This document shows positions 50,472 to 59,061 of a DNA stretch of 64,000 nucleotides, piece by piece. Location of the stretch: assembly GCA_024637035.1 (NCBI GenBank), contig JAGXFW010000020.1:1-64000 (forward strand), given 5' to 3'. The notes beneath the pieces are model-generated. The model saw only the letters and a list, made by a program, of their open reading frames with translations. It ran no database searches and was not told where the DNA came from. Numbering within the stretch: position 1 is the first letter of the stretch; each line of letters opens with the position of its first letter. Both the position numbers and the translations under genes were made by a program. The stretch comes from Actinomycetes bacterium (GTDB taxonomy: Bacteria; Actinomycetota; Thermoleophilia; RBG-16-64-13).

Positions 50472-51692
50472 CTAGCGCGGGAGCACTCGGCCGTCCACTT
50501 CCTCCATATCGAACCACCACTTCCGGGAGGGGTCTGGCCCGCCGTAGCCGAGGACGTCATCCATCCAGATCAATCCGCGGCGCGCGACGCCCGAGCGGGA
50601 AGCCAGGTTGGTGGCCAACGAGTGATACCAGGTGTCGGCTTTGTTCCAGGGACACACCTTGATGCAGCGTCCGCAACTCGAGCCGCGGGCATTGGTGGTG
50701 CGGAAGCGCGTGCACGACTCGGTATCGTTCCTCCACATCTCGTAGCCGTTGTATATGCTCTTGCCACCATCGGTGATCGAATTCGAAGGGCACTCCCGTG
50801 CGCACTTCTTGCAGGCGGCGCAGAACTGCTGCAGACCGAAGTCGATGGGCTTGTCGGGCTGCAAGGGTAGGTCGGTGGTCACGACCGCCGCCTTGAAGCG
50901 GGGGCCCATGAGGGGATGCAGCACGATCCCCCCGATACGGCACACCTCGCCCAGCCCGGCCATGAGCAGTATCGGTGGCACGGCCACCTTGTAATCCATG
51001 GAATGGTGGGCGCGGGCCGAGTAGCCGAGTCGGCGGATGTAGTCGGCCAGCATGCAGGCGATGAAGCCCGAGCCCGTGTATGCGCGGAAGCTCTGGGAGT
51101 TGCTGAACCAGTCGCGCCCCGTGCTCGCGGCGAATGACTCGTAGCCCTGGTCGACGAGGATGGCGATGGCATGCGTGTGCCTCAAGTCCACCGGGTCGCC
51201 GTGCTTGTCGATCGAGTAGGGCGCGTAGGCCGGGAGTTCGCAGACGCCCACGTCGTCCGCCCGCATGTAGAGGGCGGCCTGCTTCATGTGTCGGGCCATG
51301 ACCTGAGGGTCGTCGGGAAGGGGCGCACGCTCGGCGGCGACCGGGCCATCCACCACAGCCACCAGGTGCTTCTGCATCGCGAGCATCGCCCCCGAGAACG
51401 GGTACTTCTCCACGAACCGCGTGCGTTCGCGCTGGGGCCCCGGGCCGTAGTCACCGCGGAGAGCCCTGTTGAAGCCGTGCTCTCGCTCGTCGAACCGGGC
51501 CACCTCACCCGTGATCCTGGTGGTTGGTCGGTCGACCCGACGGAGCCGGTGCGAGGCGTAGCGCTGGTTCAGGCGGTCTCGGCGCAGGCCGTCGGGGATG
51601 GAGATGCGGCCGATGCTCATGGTGCCCATCATGACCCCCGTTGCCCGCTGCCGGCTCGTGACGTGAACACGGACCACGGTATCAGCCGTCAT
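50472..51692 (-). CDS. Reductive dehalogenase (RdhA) family protein, no TAT signal
   Basis: 406 residues. The cobalamin domain carries VAVPPILLMAGLGEVCRIG and GPRFKAAVVTTDLPL, as in RdhA; the C-terminal ferredoxin part has CAACKKCARECPSNSI and SSCGRCIKVCPWNKADTW. No twin-arginine signal and no small RdhB anchor gene next to it, as in the cytoplasmic, non-respiratory group. ATG 51692 with GGAAGG upstream; later Met starts are possible. A halogenated substrate is possible but not shown; some relatives act on other compounds. Confidence 0.83.
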   Translation of the reverse strand: MTADTVVRVHVTSRQRATGVMMGTMSIGRISIPDGLRRDRLNQRYASHRLRRVDRPTTRITGEVARFDEREHGFNRALRGDYGPGPQRERTRFVEKYPFSGAMLAMQKHLVAVVDGPVAAERAPLPDDPQVMARHMKQAALYMRADDVGVCELPAYAPYSIDKHGDPVDLRHTHAIAILVDQGYESFAASTGRDWFSNSQSFRAYTGSGFIACMLADYIRRLGYSARAHHSMDYKVAVPPILLMAGLGEVCRIGGIVLHPLMGPRFKAAVVTTDLPLQPDKPIDFGLQQFCAACKKCARECPSNSITDGGKSIYNGYEMWRNDTESCTRFRTTNARGSSCGRCIKVCPWNKADTWYHSLATNLASRSGVARRGLIWMDDVLGYGGPDPSRKWWFDMEEVDGRVLPR

Positions 51693-51778
51693 GGTGCCTT
51701 CCAAGGCACACGGCCTTCTCCGGGCCGGGGCGCGGTGCCTTCTGGCGGAGGTGGGCGCGGCCCGGAAGCTCCACTCGC

Positions 51779-51807
51779 TTGACCGACCCGGTCGCGCGCT
51801 GTTATGT
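51779..51807 (+). promoter_or_regulatory. Sigma70-type promoter of the 51973 dehydrogenase gene
   Basis: TTGACC, 17 bases, TTATGT, about 160 bases before ATG 51973. The leader that follows contains a terminator-like hairpin. Confidence 0.6.
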
Positions 51808-51873
51808 TGCTCAGACCGGGTGGCCGGCTATTCCTCCCTTCTTGGGGTGGGTTGGCGATTCGTGGAAGGAAGT

Positions 51874-51924
51874 GAGGGCGCTTCCCGCCACGCGAGTGCG
51901 TGGATGGGGTCGCCCTCTTTTTTT
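51874..51924 (+). promoter_or_regulatory. Leader hairpin with T-run (attenuator-like)
   Basis: GAGGGCG pairs with CGCCCTC, followed by seven T. Inside lies CTTCCCG and an apical stem CCACGC-GAGT-GCGTGG. A terminator inside the leader, 48 bases before the start codon, suggests premature termination control. Same architecture as 55212-55261. Confidence 0.6.
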
Positions 51925-51972
51925 GCGCTGGCGGAGGTTGACAAGACAATCGGCACAGACAAGGGGGATTGC

Positions 51973-53082
51973 ATGAAGATCAGAGCAGCGGTACTCAGGG
52001 AAGTGAACAAGGGCTACAGCTTCGAGGAGTTGGAGCTGGCACCGCCCCAGGCCGGAGAAGTCCTGGTGAAGTACGCGTATACGGGCTTCTGCCACAGCGA
52101 TCTGAGCGTGGCCAAGGGTCGCATCGATATCGCTCTGCCCCTGGTGGCGGGTCACGAGGCCGCGGGCGTCGTGGAGGCTGTGGGCCCCGGTGTCACCCGA
52201 GTGAAGGTGGGCGACCACGTGGCCAGCACCTGGATGATCCCCTGCGGGGACTGTCCCGAGTGCCGCGGCGGGCTTGGGAACGTCTGCACGGGCAACTTCC
52301 CCCACTTCTTGGCGGGCACCATGCTCGACGGAACCACCCGTCTCAGCGACGCCAAAGGTAACCCGGTGCTTCACGGTAACTTCGTGTCCGGGTTCTCGGA
52401 CTACACCGTGGTACCGGAGACCGGTGTGGTCGCCATCCGCAAGGACATGCCTCTGGACTGGGCAGCCCTCATGAGTTGCTGTATCCCCACCGGGTGGGGT
52501 TCGGTGTCGAAGCTCGCCAATGTACAGCCGGGCCACAAGGTGGGCGTCTGGGGCATGGGCGGCGTCGGCCTCAACATCCTGAGGGCCGCCAAGATGCGCC
52601 AGGCGAACCCCCTCATCGCGGTGGACCTCGAGGAATCGCGGCGAGAACTGGCCATGGAGCTGGGGGCCACCCACTTCATCTGTAGCTCCACAGACGACCC
52701 GGTCCCGATGATCCAGGACATCACCGGTGGCGGCTTGGACATCGCGTTCGAGGCCATCGGAGACAAAGGGGCGATCGTGCAGGCGTGGTGGGCCCTCGCC
52801 ATGGCGGGGCGCCTCATGGTCATCGGGGTCATGCCGCAGGATCAAGTTGTCGACATGCCGCTGACCTTCATGCCGCTCCAGCAGAAGTCCATCATCGGCG
52901 GGTTGTACGGGTCGATCTCCACCCACGACGACATCCCCAAACTGTGCGACCTCGCGGTGACGGGGGATATGAAGCTCGACAAGATCATCGAGGGCAAGTT
53001 CAAGTTGGAGCAGCTCAACGATATCGCCGAGAAGATGGAAAAGCGTCAGCTCGGCGGACGTTGGGTCTGCGAATGGGACTGA
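51973..53082 (+). CDS. Zinc-dependent alcohol dehydrogenase (MDR)
   Basis: 369 residues. Catalytic zinc ligands in YTGFCHSDLSV and PLVAGHEAAG, structural zinc Cys in PCGDCPECRGGLGNVC, and the NAD-binding GMGGVGLNIL near residue 197. Looks like the class III/long-chain group of the medium-chain superfamily. ATG 51973 with GGGGGAT upstream; the longer open frame to 51691 crosses the promoter and leader, so it is rejected. Likely first enzyme of the catabolic cluster. Confidence 0.92.
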   Translation: MKIRAAVLREVNKGYSFEELELAPPQAGEVLVKYAYTGFCHSDLSVAKGRIDIALPLVAGHEAAGVVEAVGPGVTRVKVGDHVASTWMIPCGDCPECRGGLGNVCTGNFPHFLAGTMLDGTTRLSDAKGNPVLHGNFVSGFSDYTVVPETGVVAIRKDMPLDWAALMSCCIPTGWGSVSKLANVQPGHKVGVWGMGGVGLNILRAAKMRQANPLIAVDLEESRRELAMELGATHFICSSTDDPVPMIQDITGGGLDIAFEAIGDKGAIVQAWWALAMAGRLMVIGVMPQDQVVDMPLTFMPLQQKSIIGGLYGSISTHDDIPKLCDLAVTGDMKLDKIIEGKFKLEQLNDIAEKMEKRQLGGRWVCEWD

Positions 53083-53116
53083 TCTGACCAGACCGATCTG
53101 ACGGGAGAAAGAGGGC

Positions 53117-53146
53117 GGCGGCGCAGGGCGGGTACCCTGCGTCGCC
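53117..53146 (+). terminator. Hairpin between dehydrogenase genes
   Basis: GGCGGCGCAGGG / CCCTGCGTCGCC, 12 bp with one G-U pair and a six-base loop, 34 bases after the ADH stop. Confidence 0.6.
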
Positions 53147-53159
53147 GTTCACACTACAT

Positions 53160-54149
53160 ATGAATCCACGCATCTGCGTCATCGGGGGCGGCGGTACGGT
53201 AGGGTCGGCCGCCGCCTTCCGCCTCGCTGCGCTCGGCGTCGCGGAAGAAGTGGCGCTGCTCGACGCGCGCGCGAACATGGCCCAGAGTCACGCTATGGAC
53301 CTCGAACAGGCGGCGAGCGTCATGTCGGGCACCGGGGTCCGGGCGGGCTCGTGGGAAGATCTGGCGGGCGCCGAGATCGTGATCTTCGCCGCCGGTCTCC
53401 CCGAGCGCAACGTCACTTCGCGCGACGAGTACTTGGCGGGGAACCTGTCCATCGTGCGTGAGGCGGCGGGCCACGTGGCAACGCTGTGCCCAGCCGCAGT
53501 GGTGATCGTGGCCACCAACCCGGTGGATGTCTTCACCGCCGCGTTCGCCAAGCTCACGGGGATGGACGACCGGCGCTTCCTGGGGTACTCCTTGAACGAC
53601 ACACTGCGACTCCGATGGGCGGTCGCTCGGGTTCTCGGCGTGTCCGCACGCGACGTGGAGGCACTCGTGCTCGGGGAGCATGGAGAGATGCAGGTGCCGT
53701 TGTACGACCGCATCTCTGTTCGGGGGCGGCCGGTCTTCTTGACGGCGGAGCAAGAACGAGATGCGGACGCGTCCATCAGGACCTGGTTCGCCACGTACCA
53801 AGGGCTGAACAGCGGCAGGACCTCCGGATGGACCTCGGCAGTAGGCCTCGCCACGGTGGTCGGGGCGATCGCGAAGGGAGGTTCGGAGATTCTCCCGGCC
53901 TCGGCGGTCTTGCACGGGGAATACGGGGTCACGGGTGTGAGCTTGGGCGTGCCTGTGCGGTTGGGGCCGCGGGGGGTAGAAGAGGTGGTCGAGCTTCCGT
54001 TGACTCCCGCTCAATCGAGCGCGTTCCAGGCCGCCGCCGGCAAGGTCGGAGGCCTTCTGGCCGGGGTGATGGGCGCGATAGGCGGGCAGGGACGGGAGTC
54101 AGCGTCCCTCGACGGTTCATCGGACGGCGGCGGGAAGGGCGGGGTGTAG
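53160..54149 (+). CDS. Lactate/malate dehydrogenase-like NAD-dependent enzyme
   Basis: 329 residues: Rossmann GGGGTVGSAAAF, the catalytic-loop AAGLPERNVTSRDE, the domain-linking ATNPVDVF, and catalytic His in LGEHGEMQVPLYD. In LDH the loop residue after AGA-N is Gln and in MDH Arg; here the fifth position is Glu, so the substrate may be neither. The C-terminus has a Gly/Ser-rich tail. ATG 53160 lacks a clear ribosome-binding site because the hairpin lies just upstream. Confidence 0.85.
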   Translation: MNPRICVIGGGGTVGSAAAFRLAALGVAEEVALLDARANMAQSHAMDLEQAASVMSGTGVRAGSWEDLAGAEIVIFAAGLPERNVTSRDEYLAGNLSIVREAAGHVATLCPAAVVIVATNPVDVFTAAFAKLTGMDDRRFLGYSLNDTLRLRWAVARVLGVSARDVEALVLGEHGEMQVPLYDRISVRGRPVFLTAEQERDADASIRTWFATYQGLNSGRTSGWTSAVGLATVVGAIAKGGSEILPASAVLHGEYGVTGVSLGVPVRLGPRGVEEVVELPLTPAQSSAFQAAAGKVGGLLAGVMGAIGGQGRESASLDGSSDGGGKGGV

Positions 54150-54153
54150 GCCA

Positions 54154-55101
54154 GTGCGTATCGTGGTCTTGGGAGCGGGCGCCATGGGGTGCCTCTTCGG
54201 CGGTATGCTTCATCGGGCTGGGCATGACGTCACGTTGATCGACGTGTCAGCTGTGCAGATCGCCGCCATCAACCAGGTGGGTCTTCTCCTGGATCGAAAC
54301 GGCGAAGTGCACACCGTGCGGGTGCCGGCCGCACTCGCGGCCGATGTCGGCCTGTCACCGGAACTGGTCGTCCTCTTCACCAAGACCCTGCACTCTGAGG
54401 CCGCCCTCGAGTCGATCCGCTGCCTGATCTCCGAGGATACCGTCCTCCTCTCGCTTCAGAACGGCCTTGGCAACGAGGAGGTCATGGCACGCTTCGTGCC
54501 GCGCGCCCGCATCGTCCAAGGAGTCACGACCTTCCCAGCCGACCTCGTGGCGCCGGGTCACGTCCATTCCGTCGGTTTCGGACATTCTCAGATCATGAGC
54601 CTCGACGGCCTCGTCACCCCCCGCCTCGAGAGCATCCGCCTGGCCTTGGACGACGCCGGTCTCGAGTGCGAGATCTCACCGCACGTCGCCACTGTCATCT
54701 GGGAGAAGGTCGCCTTCAACTGCGCGTTGAACGCGTTGACGGCGGTCACGAGACTGCGCATCGGATTCATCGCCGATTCGCTGGAGGCCACGAACCTAGC
54801 CCGTAGCGTCGCCGCGGAGGTGGTCGAGGTGGCCAACCGGAAGGGCATCGGCGCCCGCAAGAACGTGGTTCTCGCCACCATATCGGCGGCGCTTGCCGAG
54901 CACCGCGATCATCAGCCCTCCATGCTCCAGGACATGCTCGCACGCCGACTCACCGAGGTGGGCTCACTGAACGGGGCCGTGGTGAGTGAGGCAGAGACCC
55001 TCGGCTTCCGCGTACCGTTCACCGAGGCTCTGTACCTCTTGGTGCGCACTCTGGAGTCGTCGTTTTCCGGGGATTCCGCGGCGCACCAGGACCGATCGTG
55101 A
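54154..55101 (+). CDS. Ketopantoate reductase (ApbA/PanE) family
   Basis: 315 residues with GAGAMGCLFGGMLHRAGH for NADPH binding, SLQNGLGNEE (the Asn of the family) and IWEKVAFNCALNALTAVT, which holds the catalytic Lys and Asn. GTG 54154, four bases after the LDH-like gene. It may be pantothenate synthesis or, given its position, reduction of another 2-keto acid of the pathway. Confidence 0.88.
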   Translation: MRIVVLGAGAMGCLFGGMLHRAGHDVTLIDVSAVQIAAINQVGLLLDRNGEVHTVRVPAALAADVGLSPELVVLFTKTLHSEAALESIRCLISEDTVLLSLQNGLGNEEVMARFVPRARIVQGVTTFPADLVAPGHVHSVGFGHSQIMSLDGLVTPRLESIRLALDDAGLECEISPHVATVIWEKVAFNCALNALTAVTRLRIGFIADSLEATNLARSVAAEVVEVANRKGIGARKNVVLATISAALAEHRDHQPSMLQDMLARRLTEVGSLNGAVVSEAETLGFRVPFTEALYLLVRTLESSFSGDSAAHQDRS

Positions 55102-55113
55102 GGGTGCGTACTC

Positions 55114-55142
55114 TTGACTTCCACGGTACCTCCTGCTAGTTT
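55114..55142 (+). promoter_or_regulatory. Sigma70-type promoter of the VOC-transketolase operon
   Basis: TTGACT, 17 bases, TAGTTT, just after the KPR-like stop. About 175 bases of leader precede ATG 55319. Confidence 0.55.
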
Positions 55143-55211
55143 GCGGCCAGACGTCGTGTACGCACAGACGTCAGACTTCGATGGTCGGGGATTGGACCGT
55201 CGGTGGGGGGT

Positions 55212-55261
55212 AATGGTGCTTCCCGATGCGAATCATCGCATTGTGGGAGGGCCATTTTTTT
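55212..55261 (+). promoter_or_regulatory. Leader hairpin with T-run (attenuator-like)
   Basis: AATGG pairs with CCATT, then the run of seven T. Inside are TTCCC / GGGA and apical stem ATGCGA-ATCA-TCGCAT. Shares the CTTCCCG core and three-level layout with 51874-51924. Lies 57 bases before ATG 55319. Confidence 0.55.
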
Positions 55262-55318
55262 ATTCTCGCGGGGGGATCGTTCGTTGGGATCCAGGTTCAC
55301 CCGGCGGAAGGAGGAGCG

Positions 55319-55792
55319 ATGACGCACGGAGTGGATACTTCGGTGTACGGGGTACAGCCACATCATGTGGGACTCGTGGTGCGGGATATCGAGGCGGCCA
55401 TCGCCCAGTTCGAAGCCTTGGGTTTCGGCCCGTTCAAGTTCAGCGATGACGCCCGCGCCTTCACCATCGATTTCTCGGGAGAACTGCACGGGGAGCCGGC
55501 CGAGTGGAGCGTGACCATCAGCAACGCGAAGATGGGGGACGTGGAGCTGGAATTGCTGCAGCCGAGCGGAGGTCCTTCGGCTCTTCAGGAGAGCCTCGAC
55601 GCTGACGGCGAGGGTCTCCACCACATCGGGTTCATCACCGAGGACATCCGGCGCGACATCGCCGAGCAGACAGCGCGGGGGGCCAAGGTCTGGACCCAGT
55701 CGCTGCGCACGGACGCTCCGAGCTTCGTCTACTTCGAGCCGAGCACCGTGGGCGGTCTGGCCATCGAGCTACGGACTGCAGGGGCCGACTGA
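55319..55792 (+). CDS. VOC-superfamily (glyoxalase/epimerase-like) protein
   Basis: 157 residues, two beta-alpha-beta-beta-beta repeats. Metal-ligand candidates are His in QPHHVGLVV, Glu in VELELLQP, His in GLHHIGFIT and Glu in GGLAIELRT, as in methylmalonyl-CoA epimerase-like members. GGAGGAGCG precedes ATG 55319, and the stop overlaps the next ATG (TGATG). Role in the cluster not clear. Confidence 0.87.
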   Translation: MTHGVDTSVYGVQPHHVGLVVRDIEAAIAQFEALGFGPFKFSDDARAFTIDFSGELHGEPAEWSVTISNAKMGDVELELLQPSGGPSALQESLDADGEGLHHIGFITEDIRRDIAEQTARGAKVWTQSLRTDAPSFVYFEPSTVGGLAIELRTAGAD

Positions 55793-56820
55793 TGAAGGCC
55801 GCCGTGCAGTATGGCCCGAAGGACATCAGGATCGAGGACGTGGCCGAGCCTGAGTGCGGCTCCGGCGAGATCAAGGTCAAGATCGATTACTGCGGGGTGT
55901 GCGGCACCGACCTCGAGATCTATGAGGGCGTCTTCGGCCTCATGTTCACCGAAGGCTGGCCCAAGGGCCCGAAGATCGAGGGACACGAGGCTTCAGGCAC
56001 CATCGTGGAGTTGGGCTCCGAGACCAGCCAGGGCTACGAAGTGGGCCAGAGGGTAGCCATGAACTTCCGCTCCTCGTGCGGCGCCTGCTACTACTGCCGC
56101 GACGGGCGGGAGCACTTCTGTGACCACGTGACCATGTCGGGCGGCTCCTTCGCCGAGTACGCGCTCTACGACGAGAGCGCCGTCCACGTGCTTCCGGACG
56201 ATGTGAGCACCCGAAAGGGAGCCCTCCTCGAGCCTCTCACTGTCGCCATGCATGTCACCGACCAGGCCGCCATCAGGCCGGGGGCGACCGTCGCCGTGTC
56301 CGGCGCGGGTACGATCGGGCTCATGGCGCTGATGTTGGCGTTGCGGTCCGGGGCATCCACGGTGTTGGTCTCGGAGCCGGTGGAATCTAAGCGCCGGCTG
56401 GCAGAGCAATTGGGCGCCACCATCACAGTCGATCCCTTGAGCGAAGACGTGGCCGTCGTAGGCCGGGCCGCGACCGGGGGCAGGGGCTTCGACTCAGTCA
56501 TCGAGATCAGCGGGAACCTGCGAGCCGCCCAGACGGCGCTGACGCTTGCCGACAAGTGCGGCACGATCGTGCTGGCGGGCGTGTATCCCCATGAGGAGAC
56601 CATCCCGCTCAGCCCCTTCGATCTCTACGCCTCCGAGCTCACCATCCGCTCGGCGATGGTGTCGCCGTACTTGTTCCCCCGCACCGTGAACCTGCTCGCC
56701 CGCCTCGACGTGGAGCCGTTGATCTCGGCCACCTACCCGCTCGAGCACATCGTGGACGCGTTCGAGAATCACAAGAACGGGAACGCCATCAAGACACTGA
56801 TCCAGCCTGGGACCGCCTGA
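55792..56820 (+). CDS. Zinc-dependent polyol/alcohol dehydrogenase (MDR)
   Basis: 342 residues with zinc ligands CGVCGTDLE, GHEASG, the structural CGACYYCRDGREHFC, LLEPLTVAMH for the active site, and GAGTIGLMALMLAL for NAD. The nearest relatives by eye are sorbitol, threonine and butanediol dehydrogenases. Coupled to the VOC gene and followed by a zinc ribbon and a transketolase, so the substrate is probably a polyol or hydroxy-ketone. Confidence 0.9.
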   Translation: MKAAVQYGPKDIRIEDVAEPECGSGEIKVKIDYCGVCGTDLEIYEGVFGLMFTEGWPKGPKIEGHEASGTIVELGSETSQGYEVGQRVAMNFRSSCGACYYCRDGREHFCDHVTMSGGSFAEYALYDESAVHVLPDDVSTRKGALLEPLTVAMHVTDQAAIRPGATVAVSGAGTIGLMALMLALRSGASTVLVSEPVESKRRLAEQLGATITVDPLSEDVAVVGRAATGGRGFDSVIEISGNLRAAQTALTLADKCGTIVLAGVYPHEETIPLSPFDLYASELTIRSAMVSPYLFPRTVNLLARLDVEPLISATYPLEHIVDAFENHKNGNAIKTLIQPGTA

Positions 56821-56859
56821 GGTGGCGGCCGGCCGGCGATATCGGGGAAGGGGGTAGAG

Positions 56860-57063
56860 GTGACTGAGACCATCAACTGCGGGCACTGTCAGATGCTCCT
56901 CTATTTTGGCGAGGAATTGAAGCGGCGCCTCTACATGCGGGCGATCCCGTCCGAAGAGACGGTGCTCGGCTTCTACGGCCACGCGTGCCCGCGGTGTGGG
57001 GGCGCTCTCTCCATGGAGACGGTGAACGTGGCCACCGAGGGGAGGGCTACGCATGGCTCATAA
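56860..57063 (+). CDS. Small double CxxC zinc-ribbon-like protein
   Basis: 67 residues: CGHCQMLL near the start and CPRCGGALSM near residue 43. GTG 56860; the 3' end overlaps the transketolase start by 11 bases. Small zinc ribbons encoded inside transketolase-type operons are not common; it may be an accessory to the enzyme. Confidence 0.75.
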   Translation: MTETINCGHCQMLLYFGEELKRRLYMRAIPSEETVLGFYGHACPRCGGALSMETVNVATEGRATHGS

Positions 57064-57955
57064 TGACGCCCTCGTGGCCGAGCTGGAAGCGAAGTCGAAC
57101 AAGCTGCGGAACCACTGCTTCACCCAGTTCTGCACGTTCGAACAAGGTCATGCCGGGGGCACCATGTCGATCGTGGACGTGGTCACGGCCCTGTACCTGC
57201 ACCACATCAAGTTCGACGCGAAGGACCCCGACTGGCCCGAGCGCGACCGCGTGGTCATGTCGAAGGCGCACTGCTGTGAGGCCATCTACGCCGCGCTCGT
57301 GGAGCTCGGGGTCTACCCCGAGGAGACGCTGGGCACGTACTACTGCTACGGCTCGCCCTTCCAGGGCCACGCCGACCGCTGGTCTACCGCCGGCATCGAC
57401 TACTCCGGAGGTTCGCTCGGACAAGGGCTCTCTTTCGCGGCCGGCATGGCATACGCGGAGAAGCTCAAGATGATCCTCAAGCCGCCAGGCGCCGAGGAGA
57501 CCTTCCTGCCGCGCTATATCAAGCGGTTCGATCCCCTCTACCGGTCCTATTGCATCCTCGGCGACGGTGAACTGCACGAAGGCCAGGTGTGGGAGGCCGC
57601 GATGTTCGCCAACAAGTTCAAGTTGGACAACCTCATCGCCATCGTCGACTACAACAAGTGGAGCCTCGACGGCCCCACGAACGACGTGATGCCCATCGAG
57701 CCGCTGATGGACAAGTGGAAGGCCTTCGGCTGGTGGGTCACCGAGATCGACGGGCACGACATGGGGCAGATCCTCGATGCGCTCGACCTCAGCAATCGCA
57801 TGTACGGCGACAATAGGCCGAAGTGCATCATCGCCCACACGGTCAAGGGCTACGGGGTGTCCCACTGGGAGACCCGCCGCATGCACCTGGGCCGCGGCGA
57901 AGAGATGATGAAGGGCGTGCGGGAAGGACGGGAGAAGTATGGCGACGTACGGTAA
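57053..57955 (+). CDS. Transketolase N-terminal (TPP-binding) subunit
   Basis: 300 residues: family start KSNKLRNHCFTQFCTFEQGH, GGSLGQGLSFAAGMAYA, and the TPP motif GDGELHEGQVWEAA...DYN. The split two-subunit form is usual in anaerobes and archaea. Overlaps the next gene by 17 bases, a strong sign of a single complex. Transfers a two-carbon ketol unit between sugar phosphates or related compounds; the true substrate here is unknown. Confidence 0.92.
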   Translation: MAHNDALVAELEAKSNKLRNHCFTQFCTFEQGHAGGTMSIVDVVTALYLHHIKFDAKDPDWPERDRVVMSKAHCCEAIYAALVELGVYPEETLGTYYCYGSPFQGHADRWSTAGIDYSGGSLGQGLSFAAGMAYAEKLKMILKPPGAEETFLPRYIKRFDPLYRSYCILGDGELHEGQVWEAAMFANKFKLDNLIAIVDYNKWSLDGPTNDVMPIEPLMDKWKAFGWWVTEIDGHDMGQILDALDLSNRMYGDNRPKCIIAHTVKGYGVSHWETRRMHLGRGEEMMKGVREGREKYGDVR

Positions 57956-58931
57956 GCATATCCAGATCGGCGAGCCTGTCCTCCCAGCCAAGGGCATCGA
58001 GAAGGCACTCAAGGCCGGAGCGCTCAAGGACCCCCGCATACTCGCTGTGCTCGAGGACATGGGTTTCCCCGGCATCGACTGGTGGACCGAGAACATGCCC
58101 GAGCGCATGGTGGAGGTAGGCATCGCCGAGCAGAACGGGGCGGTGGTGGCGGGAGCTTTGGCGGCCGAAGGATTCGTGCCCGTGATCTACAGCTTCCTGT
58201 TCGCCAACGTCGGTCGCGCTCTCAACCAGGTGCGTCAGAGCATCCTGGTCGACCGCTTCAACGTGAAGTTCATCGGGCGAGAAGGGGCGTGGGGCGAGGT
58301 GGGCATCTCGCACAACACCATCGAAGGAGTCGGCTTCAGCCGGGTGCTCCCCAACTTGGTGATCCTGAACCCGTCTGATGTAGTAGAGGCCGAGAAGGCC
58401 ACCGAAGCCATGCTCCAATACCACGGGCCGGTGCTGTTACGCCAGGAATCAAGTCCCACGCCGGTACGGGTGTTCACCGACGACTACCCGTTCAACATCG
58501 GCAAGGCCTACTGGGTCAAGGAAGGCTCAGACGCCACCATCATCGCCACCGGCTACATGCTGACCGAAGCGATCGCGGCCATCGACCTGCTGGAGGCGGA
58601 GGGACTGGACGTGGGTATCCTGAACATGTGCACGCTGAAGCCCCTGGACGTGGGCGCCATCATCGAGGCGTCCGAGCGGTCGGGTGCGATCGTCACCGCC
58701 GAGAACGCCAGCATCATCGGCGGCTTGGGAGAGGGTGTGGCGGCGGTACTTGCCGAGAACCTTCCCGCGCCCATGGTGCGGGTGGGCATCGAAGACGAGT
58801 TCAGTCAGTCGGGGTTGATCACTCCCGAGAGGGACGATCTCAAGATACACTTCGGTTTGCGGGCGGAGGATCTCGTGGTGTCGGTGAAGGAGTGCATCGC
58901 CAAGAAGGAACGACTGCGGTGCCGCGACTAG
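57939..58931 (+). CDS. Transketolase C-terminal subunit
   Basis: 330 residues: the pyrimidine domain with ERMVEVGIAEQNGAVVAGAL (catalytic Glu), FIGREGAWGEVGISHNT, and a C-terminal domain with ATGYMLTEAI and TAENASIIGGLGEGVA. Partner of the upstream subunit. Last enzyme gene before the importer. Confidence 0.92.
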   Translation: MATYGKHIQIGEPVLPAKGIEKALKAGALKDPRILAVLEDMGFPGIDWWTENMPERMVEVGIAEQNGAVVAGALAAEGFVPVIYSFLFANVGRALNQVRQSILVDRFNVKFIGREGAWGEVGISHNTIEGVGFSRVLPNLVILNPSDVVEAEKATEAMLQYHGPVLLRQESSPTPVRVFTDDYPFNIGKAYWVKEGSDATIIATGYMLTEAIAAIDLLEAEGLDVGILNMCTLKPLDVGAIIEASERSGAIVTAENASIIGGLGEGVAAVLAENLPAPMVRVGIEDEFSQSGLITPERDDLKIHFGLRAEDLVVSVKECIAKKERLRCRD

Positions 58932-59061
58932 CCGGTGAGGGAGTCACGCACCTATCTTACGAAGATGTCGGGTGCTATCAGGGGGTAGCTATGAGATGAA
59001 TGGAACACGGTTTTTCACGCGTAGTTCCGCGTATTCCGCAACATTCTCCAAGGGGGGTTTC

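Noticed and set aside
51691-51972. 94-codon N-terminal extension of the 51973 dehydrogenase
   Set aside because: It runs through a promoter and an attenuator-like hairpin with T7 and is not similar to dehydrogenases.
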